Shown: in pieces, positions 32,500 to 42,492 of the stretch
How positions within the stretch are numbered: the stretch's first letter is position 1
Layout of the letters: each line of letters begins with the position of its first letter
Assembly (NCBI RefSeq): GCF_000015825.1
Contig: NC_009051.1
Location: forward strand, 1,234,695-1,298,694
Length of the DNA: 64,000 nt
Source: Methanoculleus marisnigri JR1
GTDB lineage: Archaea; Halobacteriota; Methanomicrobia; Methanomicrobiales; Methanoculleaceae
Direction of reading: 5' to 3'
Made by a program: the position numbers and the translations under genes
Notes under the pieces: model-generated
Told to the model about the DNA's origin: nothing
Database searches by the model: none
What the model saw: only the letters and a program-made list of their open reading frames with translations

Positions 32500-34134
32500 T
32501 CACTCCCCGATCTTCTTCACCTTCCGCACCCGCACCGCGACACCGCGCTTCGACCGGAGCATCTCGTCCGCGCCCATCATCGCCCGGCCGGTGGCGATCG
32601 CGAGCGGTCCTTCGACCAGCACCTCGTCGCCCTCCCGTATCCGGGGGTCGCAGTCGGTGATGCCCGGGGCGAGGACGTCGCCCTGCGGCACGAACTCGTC
32701 GATCTTGATCCGGTAGCCCTCGGGTATCAGGTCCCATCCCGCAAACGTCGGGCGGAACAGCCCGGTCCCGGGGTCGATGCTGAAGAGCTGCTGCTTCCCG
32801 CGGAGCACCGCCATCTGCATGCTCCTCCCCCGGAGCTGGAGGCCCTTCGTGTTGATATCGGTCGCGAACTGCCAGGAGACCGTGCCGCGGATGGTGTCGG
32901 TCTGCATCCGCCGCTCGCCTTCGAGGGCGGCATCCAGGGCATGCAGGGACCCCGGCGCCGTCGGATGGCCCTCGCAGGTCACCTCGAGGTCGATCCCGCA
33001 GGCTTCCGCCGCCATCTCTGCAACCGTGAGCGCCCCGCCCTCGAGGTGCGCGATCACCCGGCGGTAGGGGTGTGCAGCCAAGTAGCGGGCGAGGATATCG
33101 GCGATGAAGGCGCACTCCTCACGGTCCCAGTATCCGGTCACCGGCACGTCGTAATGGCCCGCCGGGTAGACCCGCTCGAGTTCTCTCGGCACGAGGCCGA
33201 GGGGCGAGGTGACGATCAGTTCGTGCGCCCGCCGGTTCACCGTGTTCACAAAAAGCCGGTGACTCCGGGAGAGCGAGTAGGGCTTCCGTGCCGAGCAGGG
33301 GAGGAGAACCGCGACGTCCGTCCGGGTCGGGACGAACCGCTCGATCACCCGGTCGGCGAACCGCCGGACTTCCGCCCTGTTCTGCGACTCGGCGGTGTTG
33401 GCCCGCATCGGCACTGACCGCGCCACCGGAAGGGAGCGTTCCATCAACGCGTAGTTCCGGTCGAGGAACCGGAGGATGCCGACCTGCGCGGCGTCCGCGC
33501 GGCACCGGGCCTCCATCAGTTCCCGGAGCCTGCCCGCCTCGATGTAGTGCCGCACGAGGGCAAGTTCGCGGTCGAGCGCGAGACGGTTGTGCCGGAGAAG
33601 GTCGCCATCCCGGCAGCCCTCGCACCCGCAGGCGCCGGTCTCCATCAGCGATGCGGGGAACTCGCCTTCGGGGAGGCAGAACTTCTTCTGCGCCGTGGCG
33701 AGGTCGACCGCCCGGTAGTCGAAGAGGTCGAAACCCGAGTAGACGAGGAGGCAGGCGGTCGAGGGGAGCGCCGATGCCGGGGCGTACCACGCGGTGTCCG
33801 GCGGGATCTTCTCTTTCAGCGTGTTAAGCCACGTCGCGTAGTTCCGGGGGTTCTTCTCCGCCGTGTGCCAGTTCGCGACCAGGACGCAGTCACCGGACTC
33901 CGCCGAGGCGGCGAGCGGGTGGACGGTCACCGGCTGCCCCTCGCCGGGGCTGAAGTAGTTCTCCACGAACGCCGGGTCGATGGCGAGCGGGACGTTCGAG
34001 AGAGCCCGGTCGCGGAGCGTGGGGAAGAGGGCGTCCGTATCGAGGGCGGCGGGGAGGGATACGCTCGCCTCTTCGTGTTCATAGGTTCCTACCCGGGCAA
34101 GGCCGTCGCGCTTCTGCGCCTCATACCTGCTCAT
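32500..34134 (-). CDS. arcS: Archaeosine synthase (preQ0-tRNA amidinotransferase)
   Basis: This is a 544-aa TgtA2/ArcS protein that converts preQ0 at position 15 of tRNA to archaeosine. It has lost the transglycosylase catalytic Asp but keeps the ArcS signature [14 protein letters not shown] in the middle (about residue 285) and a Cys cluster (CGCEGC). A C-terminal PUA domain for tRNA binding is present ([19 protein letters not shown] ... [20 protein letters not shown]). The 5' end overlaps tgtA by 14 bases, so the two steps of the pathway are translated together. ATG at 34134 ([15 protein letters not shown]) is preferred to the longer open frame. Confidence 0.9.
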   Translation of the reverse strand: MSRYEAQKRDGLARVGTYEHEEASVSLPAALDTDALFPTLRDRALSNVPLAIDPAFVENYFSPGEGQPVTVHPLAASAESGDCVLVANWHTAEKNPRNYATWLNTLKEKIPPDTAWYAPASALPSTACLLVYSGFDLFDYRAVDLATAQKKFCLPEGEFPASLMETGACGCEGCRDGDLLRHNRLALDRELALVRHYIEAGRLRELMEARCRADAAQVGILRFLDRNYALMERSLPVARSVPMRANTAESQNRAEVRRFADRVIERFVPTRTDVAVLLPCSARKPYSLSRSHRLFVNTVNRRAHELIVTSPLGLVPRELERVYPAGHYDVPVTGYWDREECAFIADILARYLAAHPYRRVIAHLEGGALTVAEMAAEACGIDLEVTCEGHPTAPGSLHALDAALEGERRMQTDTIRGTVSWQFATDINTKGLQLRGRSMQMAVLRGKQQLFSIDPGTGLFRPTFAGWDLIPEGYRIKIDEFVPQGDVLAPGITDCDPRIREGDEVLVEGPLAIATGRAMMGADEMLRSKRGVAVRVRKVKKIGE

Positions 34135-35572
34135 GGAGCACCTCCGCGTCCGGAACCTCTTCGAGAACGAGGCGCGTCCATACCTCGCCACATTGAACCG
34201 TAAACCGGCTCTCCGGGTGCGCCTCCATCAGCGACCGGATGCCTGCGCATCCCGACCGGACCATATCGTCGTCCCACTCCGGGACCTCGCTCTGGCCTAC
34301 CGGGAAGGTTTCCGCGAGTTCCACGGGGTAGGGCCCGAAGGGCGGCTTGAAGTTCAGGACGGTGTCGAACCCGGGCGCACCCTGCCCGTCGAACGAGACG
34401 AGCACCCGCTCGCCGAGGGGGATGCGGGGGATGACCTCATGGAACCGGAGCACCTCGGTTCTCCGGCAGGTCTCCGAGCCCCGGTAGAAGAACCGGCGCT
34501 TGGAGACGGGGTCGTCGCGTTCGAGTTCCGCAACGTGGGCGAGGAGTTCCCGGTAGCCGTCGAGCAGGCGCGGGTGGCTCCGGCACCGCTCGTCGACGAG
34601 CTCCCAGAGCGTCCCGTCCTGGATCGCCTGCCGGATGCGGGCGATCTCTGCAAGAGTGACGTGCAGGTTGTGGAGGGCGAGCAGCCGCTCCCGGTCCTCG
34701 GACTTCCGGAGTTCGTCAGCGGTCATCGAGCGGCAGACCCGGCAGGCGCAGGGGAGTTCCGCGAGCTCGTCGATCTTGAGGCTCCCGTGGGGGGTGATGT
34801 AGCGCCCCTCCCGCGCGAAGAGGGCGTATGCAGCCGAGTCGAAGAGGTCGCAGCCCATCGCGACGGCGAGGGCGAACATCGACGGGTGGCCTGCACCGAA
34901 GAGGTGGACGGCGGTACCCGGGGAGAGGCCGCGTTTCGCCGCAAGGACGACCTGCACGAGTTCTTTGTAGCGGTAACTCTCCATCAGCGGCACCACGGCG
35001 CCGATGGGAGCGAAGGTGAAGTCGAGGTCCCGGACGGCGCGTCCCGCCTCCTCGCGGAGGTCGGTGAAGATGCCGCCCTGCACCGGCGCTGCCAGGTTCG
35101 CATCCGGGAAGAGAGCCTGTGCCTCGCGGATCCGCTCCATCGTGACCGCGAGTTCCCGTGCCGCCCTCCCGGGCCCTGCGTCCGGCGGGGTCGGGAGATC
35201 CAGAGGGACGACGATGTCGCTTTTTATCGCCTGCTGGAACTCGAGCGTGTCCCGGTTGCTCACCTCGACCTCCCCGTAGACGGAGAGCTGGAACGAGCCC
35301 GAGTCGGTCATGATGACGCCGTCGAAGTCGAGGACGCCATGAAGCCCTTCTGCAAGCGCCCGGTCGTGGAATTCGGTGCTCCGCCTGAAGATGTAGGCGT
35401 TCGTGATCAGCGCCTCGACGCCCATCTCCCGCATCTCGCGGGGAGTGACCAGGGGGAGGTGGGGATTGACGACAGGGAGGAGCGCGGGCGTCCGGACTGT
35501 TTTATCGTTCACCCTGAGTTTGCCGACCCTGCCTGCGATATCTTTGTGTATGACTTCAAAAGTAATTGCCAT
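34121..35572 (-). CDS. tgtA: tRNA-guanine(15) transglycosylase
   Basis: This is a 483-aa archaeal TGT that replaces guanine-15 of tRNA with preQ0, the first step of archaeosine formation. The catalytic core shows [20 protein letters not shown] with the key Asp and [15 protein letters not shown]. The Zn site is CACRVC, followed 21 residues later by LALHNLH (C-x-C-x2-C and His). The C-terminal domains lack a full PUA, which is carried by ArcS instead. ATG at 35572 lies 5 bases after the AMMECR1 stop; upstream open sequence is not family-like. Confidence 0.93.
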   Translation of the reverse strand: MAITFEVIHKDIAGRVGKLRVNDKTVRTPALLPVVNPHLPLVTPREMREMGVEALITNAYIFRRSTEFHDRALAEGLHGVLDFDGVIMTDSGSFQLSVYGEVEVSNRDTLEFQQAIKSDIVVPLDLPTPPDAGPGRAARELAVTMERIREAQALFPDANLAAPVQGGIFTDLREEAGRAVRDLDFTFAPIGAVVPLMESYRYKELVQVVLAAKRGLSPGTAVHLFGAGHPSMFALAVAMGCDLFDSAAYALFAREGRYITPHGSLKIDELAELPCACRVCRSMTADELRKSEDRERLLALHNLHVTLAEIARIRQAIQDGTLWELVDERCRSHPRLLDGYRELLAHVAELERDDPVSKRRFFYRGSETCRRTEVLRFHEVIPRIPLGERVLVSFDGQGAPGFDTVLNFKPPFGPYPVELAETFPVGQSEVPEWDDDMVRSGCAGIRSLMEAHPESRFTVQCGEVWTRLVLEEVPDAEVLHEQV

Positions 35573-35577
35573 TCGGG

Positions 35578-36144
35578 TTAAACCGCCTTTTCTTCGAATA
35601 TCTGCCCCTCGAACGTCTGCACGGCGACGTCGCCGCGTTGCCAGCACCCGGGCGAAAGCCCGGCCTTGACGCAGGTCTGGTCGAGGAACTCTCTGCTGTC
35701 CCAGCCGTACTCGGTCGGAACCTGCGGCAGGAGGAGCCCCCCTCTTCCGAGGCCGCTGACGATCAGGCCGTGCTTCCCGACCTCGACGCAGTTGGGGCGC
35801 TCCTCCGGCGGGCAGTCGAGCGGCCGCGGGGGCGTGAGCACCGTCACCTCGAGATCGAGGTCGGCGAGTTCCCGCCGCGATACCGGGGGAAACCGGGGAT
35901 CCTTGAGAGCCGCCGATGCGGCCGCTTCGAGGATCGCATCGCCGAGCGGTTTTACCGGGTACGGGAGGCCGATGCATCCGCGGAGGCGTCCCTGCCGCTT
36001 GATCGTGACGAAGACGCCGCGTTTCTCCCCAAAAACAGGGGGGAGATCGGGCAGCATCATCCGTTCGCCGTCGACGGCTTTCTCGACGGCTTTGCGTGCC
36101 AGACGAACTGCCGTTCTGCCTTCTTCCGGGGTCAGCATTTCCAT
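35578..36144 (-). CDS. AMMECR1 family protein
   Basis: This is a 188-aa protein of the universal AMMECR1 family, whose function is unknown but which is often linked to RNA or translation genes. The family signature is complete: [76 protein letters not shown] and [17 protein letters not shown]. In this family the LRGCIG block is the most conserved. ATG 36144 is chosen (MEMLTPEEG). It leads the archaeosine genes and may share their transcript. Confidence 0.88.
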   Translation of the reverse strand: MEMLTPEEGRTAVRLARKAVEKAVDGERMMLPDLPPVFGEKRGVFVTIKRQGRLRGCIGLPYPVKPLGDAILEAAASAALKDPRFPPVSRRELADLDLEVTVLTPPRPLDCPPEERPNCVEVGKHGLIVSGLGRGGLLLPQVPTEYGWDSREFLDQTCVKAGLSPGCWQRGDVAVQTFEGQIFEEKAV

Positions 36145-36173
36145 CAAAATGGGTTGTATGATATTGAATACTT

Positions 36174-36734
36174 TTAGTCTTTCTCGGGAGAAGAGGGAGT
36201 ACAAACACCGGGCGACGAGATGATGGAACAGGGTGCATTGCCCTCGGGGCGCACCAGAACGGTCAGGGACTCGCCTGCGGGGATCGGCCGGTCGAGGCGG
36301 AGCCGGATCGTGCACTCCTCCCCGGCACCGAGGAGGTTGTCGCCCCGGGGTGTTGCCGCCGACCACGTCCCCGGTTCCGGAAGGGTGTCTTTGGACGGGG
36401 CGAGGATCTCAAGATACGTCCCTGCCATGACCGTCACGGTGGCCCGGGCAAGGTCGACCGGATCGCCTTCCCCGGTATGGGCGACGCGGACGGCGACGGT
36501 ATCGACGAAGGTGCCGGAGAGCCCCGGAATCGACGAGGAGCCGGTGACCTCCCCGGCCGGTTCAAGATACGGTTCGCCTGCGGCAAAGACAGGATACATA
36601 TCCGAATCGGGCGAAGAGCCGCCGCCCATAGCGCCCACCCCGTACGAGACGAGCGAGAAGAGTGTGGTGACGGCGACGAACGCCGCAAAGATTGCTGCAA
36701 GCTCCAGGTGTGTATGAACTTCGCTTCCCCCCAT
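36174..36734 (-). CDS. Archaellin/pilin-like secreted protein
   Basis: This is a 186-aa protein with a short polar start and an N-terminal hydrophobic helix ([31 protein letters not shown]) of the archaellin/type IV pilin kind. A beta-rich head ends [20 protein letters not shown], resembling the beta-barrel of archaellins and ArlF/ArlG-type proteins (which typically read ..LVPETGAP..). A filament or archaellum-associated role is inferred. No other archaellum gene is in the window. It is divergent from the RNase P RNA and lies 29 bases upstream of AMMECR1 on the same strand. Confidence 0.6.
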   Translation of the reverse strand: MGGSEVHTHLELAAIFAAFVAVTTLFSLVSYGVGAMGGGSSPDSDMYPVFAAGEPYLEPAGEVTGSSSIPGLSGTFVDTVAVRVAHTGEGDPVDLARATVTVMAGTYLEILAPSKDTLPEPGTWSAATPRGDNLLGAGEECTIRLRLDRPIPAGESLTVLVRPEGNAPCSIISSPGVCTPSSPEKD

Positions 36735-36872
36735 GGTAACGCCAATGGTAAGACCTCGGAACCAGTATATAATCCTATCTGCTGTTAGGATATGCGCGGC
36801 CGATCCAGAAACGCCCGTACAATGGTTCCATTTTCGGCGGCCCCGGATGAACCCGGGCGGAGCACCCGTACG

Positions 36873-36882
36873 GGTATATACT
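36873..36882 (+). promoter_or_regulatory. TATA box of RNase P RNA
   Basis: GGTATATACT, flanked by ACGGG and CCCGT as an imperfect inverted repeat, is centred about 30 nt before the inferred 5' helix of the RNase P RNA. A second AT stretch (TATTATAT at 36,894) is too close for that 5' end. Confidence 0.4.
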
Positions 36883-36909
36883 CCCGTGGTGAAGTATTAT
36901 ATGGGAGAG

Positions 36910-37249
36910 GGAGAGTGCGGCCGACGGTGGCACATCCTGTGCCGCTGAGGAAAGTCCTCCCACCGGCCAGACACGCAGCCGCATGCAAGTGCGGGTGGCG
37001 AGAGTCACGGCAATGACACAGAAACGACACGGCCCGCCGTCAGTGATGAAACGATCGAGCCCCCGTCCGGGGGCAAGCGGCGCGGGTTTCCGCGCAACTC
37101 GTTGAACGCAGCGGCGGGAAACGATGAAACGGTGAATCCCTGCGGGTGCAAGCCAGAATCGGGCATATGGATCGTCTGGTATCCGCCCAGGTATGGCGCG
37201 TAGCTGAATGCCGCACCGAACAGAAGGAGGCTTACTCCTCCCACTCTTC
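36910..37249 (+). ncRNA. rnpB: RNase P RNA (archaeal type A)
   Basis: This is the catalytic RNA that matures tRNA 5' ends. Conserved elements in order are GGAGAGTG (5' P1), the CRI core GCTGAGGAAAGTCCTCCCAC near 36,943, CACGGCAATGACACAGAAACG, a long P12-type arm, GGGTGCAAGCC, GGTATGGCGCGTAGCTGAAT and the P4 3' strand ACAGAAGGAGGCTTACTCC. CACTCTTC at 37,242-37,249 closes P1 with the 5' end (8 bp). The ends are inferred from P1 pairing. The remaining parts of the 36,735-37,290 gap hold the promoter and no gene. Confidence 0.93.
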
Positions 37250-37290
37250 ACAACATTCCGAGTTCTTTTCAAGGAAACCGTTATAGAGCC

Positions 37291-37551
37291 TCAGCCGCTT
37301 CGTGGTTTCAGTTCGATCTCATCAAACGTCACGACGTGCGAATCGAAGACGTCGCCCCGTTCGTTAACGGAGAGCTGGACGAAGATCTCGGCGGGTGTGT
37401 TTTCCATGGATACGACGTCGGCGTGCTCCGCCCTGACGTCGAACCCGAGAACCTCCAGTTCGCTCCGAACGGCGTCCCGGGTGTAGTAGGTCGAGAGGAT
37501 ATCCCTAACCTTTGCAAGGACGGTCTGCTGCTCCTCCTCTGTTACGGCCAT
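37291..37551 (-). CDS. Conserved hypothetical protein (86 aa)
   Basis: This is an acidic 86-aa protein with an alpha-beta layout (EEEQQTVLAKVRDILSTYYT, RDAVRSELEVLGFDVRAEHADVVSMENTPAEIFVQLSVNERGDVFDSHVVTFDEIEL). It has a helix followed by paired strands and no cysteine or obvious catalytic residue. I do not recognise the family. ATG at 37551 follows GGGGTGAG. A TATA-like TTAATATA lies about 25 nt upstream, so a leaderless start is possible. It is divergent from the XRE-CBS regulator. Confidence 0.6.
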   Translation of the reverse strand: MAVTEEEQQTVLAKVRDILSTYYTRDAVRSELEVLGFDVRAEHADVVSMENTPAEIFVQLSVNERGDVFDSHVVTFDEIELKPRSG

Positions 37552-37601
37552 ACTCACCCCATGCATCCGGGGGTATATTAACCTCTCCAGTGCCTACAGG
37601 C

Positions 37602-37637
37602 AAATATATATGTAAAAAAATTACTAATAGTAATAAG
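37602..37637 (+). promoter_or_regulatory. Promoter and candidate operator of the XRE-CBS gene
   Basis: AAATATATAT at about 37,602-37,611 is centred some 30 nt before the ATG. Between TATA box and ATG lies TTACTAATAGTAA (37,621-37,633), a nearly perfect palindrome with TTACT/AGTAA arms. A dimeric HTH protein could bind it and block initiation, and the adjacent XRE regulator is the likeliest candidate (autoregulation). There is no ribosome-binding sequence, so the message is probably leaderless or nearly so. Confidence 0.45.
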
Positions 37638-38192
37638 ATGGAGATACCCACCCCGGCGGAACTTCGGGAAAAACGACTTCGAATGGGCTTAAAGCAGGCC
37701 GATGTGGCCCGTATGGCCGGAATCAGCCAGTCCATGGTCGCGCGGATCGAGGCAGGCAGCGTGGACCCGAGGGTGAGCACGCTCGCCAAGATCGTGGACG
37801 TCCTGCGGGCAGCGGAGCACTCGGCGATCACGGCGGCCGATGTGATGCACACCCCGGTGCTCTCCGTCGCCCCGGACGATCCTGTCGGCCGTGCCGTCGA
37901 GATCATGGGCACAAACGGTATCTCCCAGCTGCCGGTGCTCGAGAAGGACGTGCCCGTCGGGTGCATATCCGAATCGGCTATCATGAACGCCATGGAAGAA
38001 GGAGGGCTCCACCATACGCACCGGAGACTGGTGCAGGACTACCTGGAGCCCGGGTTCCCGACAGTTCCCCCGACGGCGCCGATCGACACGGTCGTCCACC
38101 TCCTGCACCACAGCCACGCGGTCGTCGTTATCGAGAAGGGGAAGGTGCAGGGCGTGATCACCAAGCACGACCTGATATCGTTGATCACCTGA
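37638..38192 (+). CDS. XRE helix-turn-helix regulator with CBS pair
   Basis: This is a 184-aa protein. Residues about 7-58 form a Cro/C1-type HTH (LREKRLRMGLKQADVARMAGISQSMVARIEAGSVDPRVSTLAKIVDVL). Residues about 68-184 form two CBS motifs (VMHTPVLSVAPDDPVGRAVEIMGTNGISQLPVLEKDVPVGCISE and PTVPPTAPIDTVVHLLHHSHAVVVIEKGKVQGVITKHDLI). CBS pairs bind adenine nucleotides or S-adenosyl compounds, so DNA binding is probably tuned by energy or methyl-donor state. Such fusions are widespread in methanogens. It ends two bases from the convergent tpiA. Confidence 0.87.
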   Translation: MEIPTPAELREKRLRMGLKQADVARMAGISQSMVARIEAGSVDPRVSTLAKIVDVLRAAEHSAITAADVMHTPVLSVAPDDPVGRAVEIMGTNGISQLPVLEKDVPVGCISESAIMNAMEEGGLHHTHRRLVQDYLEPGFPTVPPTAPIDTVVHLLHHSHAVVVIEKGKVQGVITKHDLISLIT

Positions 38193-38194
38193 TT

Positions 38195-38869
38195 TTAGAG
38201 CAGCGAGACCAGGTCCCGGAGGACCGCTTCGGGATCGTCGGCCTTGACCACGCTTGAGGCGAGGAGAACACCGCATGTCCCGAGGTCGACGGCGATCTTC
38301 ACGCACTCGCCCGACTGGATGCCCGCCCCGGTCAGGACGTTCACGTCCGGGTTCACCGCCCGGACGGCGTTGACCGACCGCTCGATGATCCCCGGGTCGG
38401 CCTTCGAGACCGAGACCCCGCTCCCGATCAGCTCCGGGGGCTCAATCGCCACGTAGTCGGGCCGGAGCGCTGCGGCGGCGGCGCTCGTCGCGTCGTTGTT
38501 CGTGCAGACGACCGTCTCGAGGTGGAGCCTCCGGGCGCTCTCGACGCAGGCGCCGATATCGGCCAGGGTGAGGCGGCGCTCGGAGTGGTTGATCAGGGTG
38601 CCGCGTGCGCCCGCCGACCGGACGGCTTCCGGGAGAATATGCCCGGTATGGGCGCCTGGGGTGATCGCGTCGATATGCTGGGCGTAGACCGGGATCGCGT
38701 AGTGGTGGCTCATCGGGTGAAGCTCGGTGAAGGCCGGCGCGATGCCGATGACGGCTCCGCTCTCTTTTGCCACGGTCTCGGCCGCAGCGGCGATCCGGTG
38801 AGCGTTGCTGCCCATGCCTTCCTGATAGGTCTTGAGATTGACCAGAACGAACGGGGAATCCATATTCAT
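38195..38869 (-). CDS. tpiA: Triosephosphate isomerase (archaeal type)
   Basis: This is a 224-aa TIM barrel interconverting dihydroxyacetone phosphate and glyceraldehyde-3-phosphate. The archaeal form is shorter than the bacterial one. Catalytic residues are visible: VNLKTYQ (Asn/Lys), LINHSERR (His) and [12 protein letters not shown] (Glu). The phosphate loop is [10 protein letters not shown] ... [17 protein letters not shown] 38869 lies about 30 nt after a TTAATAT box; ATG 38863 is an alternative two codons on. Confidence 0.93.
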   Translation of the reverse strand: MNMDSPFVLVNLKTYQEGMGSNAHRIAAAAETVAKESGAVIGIAPAFTELHPMSHHYAIPVYAQHIDAITPGAHTGHILPEAVRSAGARGTLINHSERRLTLADIGACVESARRLHLETVVCTNNDATSAAAAALRPDYVAIEPPELIGSGVSVSKADPGIIERSVNAVRAVNPDVNVLTGAGIQSGECVKIAVDLGTCGVLLASSVVKADDPEAVLRDLVSLL

Positions 38870-39105
38870 CACGTCTGCCTGATAGGTTGCTCCTCTTGAT
38901 ATTAACTCTGATGCTGGTGGCGGGGGCTGAGAGGACGGTGGGAAGGTGGATCGCTTGGTGACTTGCAATATTCTGAAGCAACTGAGCGCTGGATGACAGC
39001 GACTTGTGTCCAGCGGAATTTGCGAAGCGTTGGTTTAAGTGAAGACGGTAAGTTCGAAGCTTTTCAGTTGAAAACAACAGAACAGCCTGACATGAGAATG
39101 TCCCC

Positions 39106-39353
39106 GTATAGTGGACCGTGGGAGAATCGCCACGGGGGGTGGGGACAGGGGAGGGGGGAGACCCCCCTCCCCACCTGACGGTGGTTGAGCTCCGTTCCTT
39201 CGCACCTTCGGTGCTCACGCTCCGGTTCTAACGATCCGTCGCGCTTCGGAACGTCGCACCTCGCACCTAACGGTGCTCATGCTCCGGCCGTCCCGCCCGT
39301 CGCACTCCCCGTCAGCCCCTCCCCACATGGCGATACTAGGCAAACGCCGTTTC
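39106..39353. repeat. Dispersed palindromic mosaic element, copy 3
   Basis: The type B end is at the left (GTATAGTGGACCGTGGGAGA then ATCGCCA). A decayed end at the right reads ATGGCGATACTAGGCAAACG. Inside are GGGGAGGGGGGAGACCCCCC, CACCTGACGGTGGTTGA, GCACCTTCGGTGC, GCACCTAACGGTGC and CGCACTCCCCGTCAGCCCCT. The element is in opposite orientation to copies 1, 2 and 5. It fills most of the gap between tpiA and the 111-aa gene; no other gene is seen in 38,870-39,454. Confidence 0.7.
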
Positions 39354-39454
39354 CACATTCCATCTTTGTTATAGCCCTAGTCGGGGAAAACTCGCATGTA
39401 CATGTTTCGATCAAAGACAGAAAATATTTACATGAACAGAGTTCAAGGGGACGT

Positions 39455-39790
39455 ATGAGACGGACCATGTATATAAGGTTTAGTCAAGGGTTCAGACCCG
39501 CGGAATCTGTTGCACCAAAGTTTCATCAGAAGGAGGAGGTATCTGCTCAAATGATGGCAGTAATCGGCTTCTTTCTTGGAAGAAATGAGATCGCTGGCCT
39601 GGTGAAGAAGTCGGATGGAAATGTATATGCACGAATTAAAGGTGAGATTGATCACACGCACCTTATGGGACAATATGAAGAAATTCGTTTAAACTGGTTG
39701 AATTTGATCGATTCTCCGGAAACAGGGTTATCCAGTTCCGAGTGCGAATGGTGTAAAGAACAGCTTGGCATGATCCGCTTAGTCGAGTAG
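39455..39790 (+). CDS. Hypothetical protein (111 aa)
   Basis: This is a mixed alpha/beta protein of 111 aa, rich in charged residues, with helices around SAQMMAVIGFFLGRNEIAGLVKK and MGQYEEIRLNWLNLIDS. It has two C-terminal cysteines (SSECEWCKEQLG). No family is recognised. AGGGG precedes ATG 39455, and AAAATATTTA about 30 nt upstream may serve as TATA box. Base composition is lower in GC than its neighbours, which hints at an accessory origin. Confidence 0.5.
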   Translation: MRRTMYIRFSQGFRPAESVAPKFHQKEEVSAQMMAVIGFFLGRNEIAGLVKKSDGNVYARIKGEIDHTHLMGQYEEIRLNWLNLIDSPETGLSSSECEWCKEQLGMIRLVE

Positions 39791-39875
39791 TTTTTCACGT
39801 TCTCTGCGGATCAAAAAACTGTGTGCCTAGATTCCTCGCGGATGATTCCGGCACAAGTTCTCTTCGTAACCAGCC

Positions 39876-42395
39876 TCACTCCTCTATCCCCCTGACAAAA
39901 TGCCCGCCGGTGATGCCGCCGAGCGCCCGCCGTTTCACCTCGTCCTTGAGCCCGGGAAGGACGCCGTGGTCTCCCCGGGCCGCGGCGTCGATGCCCGTCC
40001 GGTAGAGCCGGGTCATCTCCGCTGCGTAGCGCGGCCCCCGTCCCCGTGCGTCGATGGCGACGGCGTCGATGCCCATCGCGGCGATTTGAGGCAGGCGGTC
40101 GATGAGACAGGTCTCGACGGCGTTTGCGATGTATGTCCGCCCCTCGCCGTCGCACCGGAGCGGGAAGACGCGGTTTCTTCCGTCCTGGAGACCCAGGAAC
40201 TCTTCTCCGGCGACCGCCGCCGCGAGCCTGTCCTCGGTCACCATCGCCTCGACGTTGCCCTGCACGAGCACCTCGAGTCCGGGGGCATCCCCGGCCAGGG
40301 CCGCAAGCCCGGCAAGGTCGTCGGCCGGGAGTTCGGGGGATGCCGTGCACCGCAGGAAGAGCGGCGCCAGTTCCGCGGCGGTGCGGTGATTCCAGAGGTT
40401 CAGCCCGGCGGCGCCGTAGAGCGCCATCCGGGGTTCGGCCCGCCGCACCGCGTCCGCTGCGCCCGTCCCGCTCACCATCACCCTGCGGACGCCCGCATCG
40501 TAAAGCGATGGGAGGAGGGGAGCCGCCGCGTCGAGGAAGGTGCGCCGGGTGATCGACGGCCATTTCCAGACGAGGTCCGCACCCCCCTCCCGACAGACGC
40601 CGGCGGCCTCTTCGAGGATGCCCGGAGCGGATACCTCCAGGTAGACGGTGCGTGCGCCGCCCCGGACGGCGGCCTGTGCACCCTCGAGGGTATCGGTGTA
40701 GACCGAGACCGACGGAACCCGCGGGTTCCGGTGAGAACCTGCAGGCTGTTCCAGCACGGCAACTGCCGCTTCGGCCCTCTCCCGGGCGGCACGCACCGCG
40801 TCTTCCCCGGGTCGCCGTGCAGCGAGCATGGCCTCCTCGACCCTCTCGAGGAATGCCCGCCTGACCCGGTTCAGTTCCCCGAGCGGTGCAAAGAGCCCGC
40901 CGGGGTAGCGGAGCGTCAGGTTCCGTATCGTAAACGGCGTCCCCCCGGTCTTTGTCAGCTGCTCCGCAATCTGCTCTCCGGTAATCGGCCGGCTCCGTGC
41001 AGGCTCCATCATGAGATCCGGGCGGTAGCGCACCCGGAGCGGTTCGCTCCCCTGCAGATCGATGACCGCCTCCAGGCAGGGCGTGCCGTCCTCCCAGACG
41101 GCCGTCACGTCGAGCGGGAGCGGCTGCAGGGGTCTCTTCATGATCCGCTTCGCCCGCTCCTCGAGATCCGCGCTCTTCGTCAGGAAGACCCGGGCGCCGG
41201 GATCGACGGGTGCGGGAACGGAAAGCCGCACCGTTCCGCGGCGGACGGCGGGCGTGCCGCGGACGACCGCTCCTGTGTCGCGGTCGGGGTCGTCGGTGCA
41301 GAAGGCGAGCCCGTCGCCGGAACGCGGCACGAGATCGCCCGTAAGGCGCACGGTCGCCTCCTGCCGCCGCGGGTCGTAGCCAATGGCCGTGCCGAGCGGG
41401 ACGCCCCGGTTCCCGGGCCGGTCGCGGGCCATGATATCGCGGGCGCCGAGGATGTAGCCCTCCGTGAACTCCCGGTTGAACGCGAGCGCAAGGTCGCGCA
41501 TATCCTCCCGCGAGGGCGACCAGTCTTCCCCGGCGGCGATCGCGTCGAGAGCGCGCCGGTAGATGGCCGTCACCGTGGCCACGTACTCCACCGAGCGCAT
41601 CCTCCCCTCGATCTTGAGCGAGGCCACCGGCGAACGTGCAAGGAGGTCGAGGCGCGGGTATACCGAGAGGTCACGGGTCGAGAGCAGGTAACGGTCCGAT
41701 CCGGACCTCGCCCGCAGGTCTTTCGGGCGCCCGTACTCGTCCGTCCCGGCGGCCATGAGCCGATAGGGCTTCCGGCAGGGCTGGGCGCACATCCCGCGGT
41801 TCCCGCTCCGTCCCCCGATGACCGAGGAGAGGAGGCACTGGCCCGAGTAGCAGTAGCAGAGCGCCCCGTGGGCGAAGACCTCGATGCCGATCCCCCGTGC
41901 CTCCGCATCCTCTGCGATACCCTCGATCTCGGACAGCGTGAGTTCCCGGGCGAGCACCACGCGGGAGAACCCCTCCCGTGCCGCCCGCACCACGCCTTCG
42001 CGGTTGTGGATCGTCATCTGGGTCGAGGCGTGGAGTATGAGGTCCGGGACGACCTCCCGGGCAAGCGCCGCCACACCGATATCCTGCACCAGAACGGCAT
42101 CGACCCCGAGCTCGTAGAGCCGGAGGAGGTAGCGGGCGACGTCGGGGAGTTCGGCGTCCCGGACGAGGACGTTTACGGTGACGTAAACCCTGACTCCATG
42201 GAGGTGCGCGTAACCGACGGCGGATTCGAGTTCCTCGTCGGAGAAGTTCGCCGCGTAGTGCCTGGCCCCGAACCGTCGCCCGGCAAGGTAGACGGCATCG
42301 GCGCCGGCGGCAACCGCTGCGGCCAGGGCCTCCGGCGACCCGGCCGGCGCAAGCAGTTCCGGCGACCCGGACGTCTTATGGTGATCGTGCGGCAT
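39876..42395 (-). CDS. U32 family peptidase-like protein with DUF3656
   Basis: This is an 839-aa protein. The N-terminal TIM-barrel U32 domain (about 10-260) has PELLAPAGSPEALAAAVAAGADAVYLAG, VFAHGALCYCYSGQCLLSSVIGGRSGNRGMCAQPCRKPY with the Cys cluster, and LKIEGRMRSVEYVATVT. A middle DUF3656-type region and a second barrel-like half (about 560-839) follow. Relatives of this Cys-rich class (RlhA, UbiU/UbiV, TrhP) are Fe-S proteins for hydroxylation of RNA or quinones rather than true peptidases, so an oxygen-independent hydroxylation role is plausible. A TATATA box at about 42,424-42,431 lies roughly 30 nt before the ATG. Confidence 0.82.
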   Translation of the reverse strand: MPHDHHKTSGSPELLAPAGSPEALAAAVAAGADAVYLAGRRFGARHYAANFSDEELESAVGYAHLHGVRVYVTVNVLVRDAELPDVARYLLRLYELGVDAVLVQDIGVAALAREVVPDLILHASTQMTIHNREGVVRAAREGFSRVVLARELTLSEIEGIAEDAEARGIGIEVFAHGALCYCYSGQCLLSSVIGGRSGNRGMCAQPCRKPYRLMAAGTDEYGRPKDLRARSGSDRYLLSTRDLSVYPRLDLLARSPVASLKIEGRMRSVEYVATVTAIYRRALDAIAAGEDWSPSREDMRDLALAFNREFTEGYILGARDIMARDRPGNRGVPLGTAIGYDPRRQEATVRLTGDLVPRSGDGLAFCTDDPDRDTGAVVRGTPAVRRGTVRLSVPAPVDPGARVFLTKSADLEERAKRIMKRPLQPLPLDVTAVWEDGTPCLEAVIDLQGSEPLRVRYRPDLMMEPARSRPITGEQIAEQLTKTGGTPFTIRNLTLRYPGGLFAPLGELNRVRRAFLERVEEAMLAARRPGEDAVRAARERAEAAVAVLEQPAGSHRNPRVPSVSVYTDTLEGAQAAVRGGARTVYLEVSAPGILEEAAGVCREGGADLVWKWPSITRRTFLDAAAPLLPSLYDAGVRRVMVSGTGAADAVRRAEPRMALYGAAGLNLWNHRTAAELAPLFLRCTASPELPADDLAGLAALAGDAPGLEVLVQGNVEAMVTEDRLAAAVAGEEFLGLQDGRNRVFPLRCDGEGRTYIANAVETCLIDRLPQIAAMGIDAVAIDARGRGPRYAAEMTRLYRTGIDAAARGDHGVLPGLKDEVKRRALGGITGGHFVRGIEE

Positions 42396-42421
42396 CTGCT
42401 TCGTACCGTTCGCTCTGGCGG

Positions 42422-42431
42422 CCTATATACC
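42422..42431 (-). promoter_or_regulatory. TATA box of the U32 gene
   Basis: TATATAGG on the minus strand is centred about 30 nt before ATG 42395. No ribosome-binding sequence is seen, which suggests a short leader or leaderless transcript. Confidence 0.45.
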
Positions 42432-42492
42432 CACCCCGGGTGAAGCGGGTATCCTTTTTGCACAGGAGAACGATCTGGAGAGGGGCTTGTGT

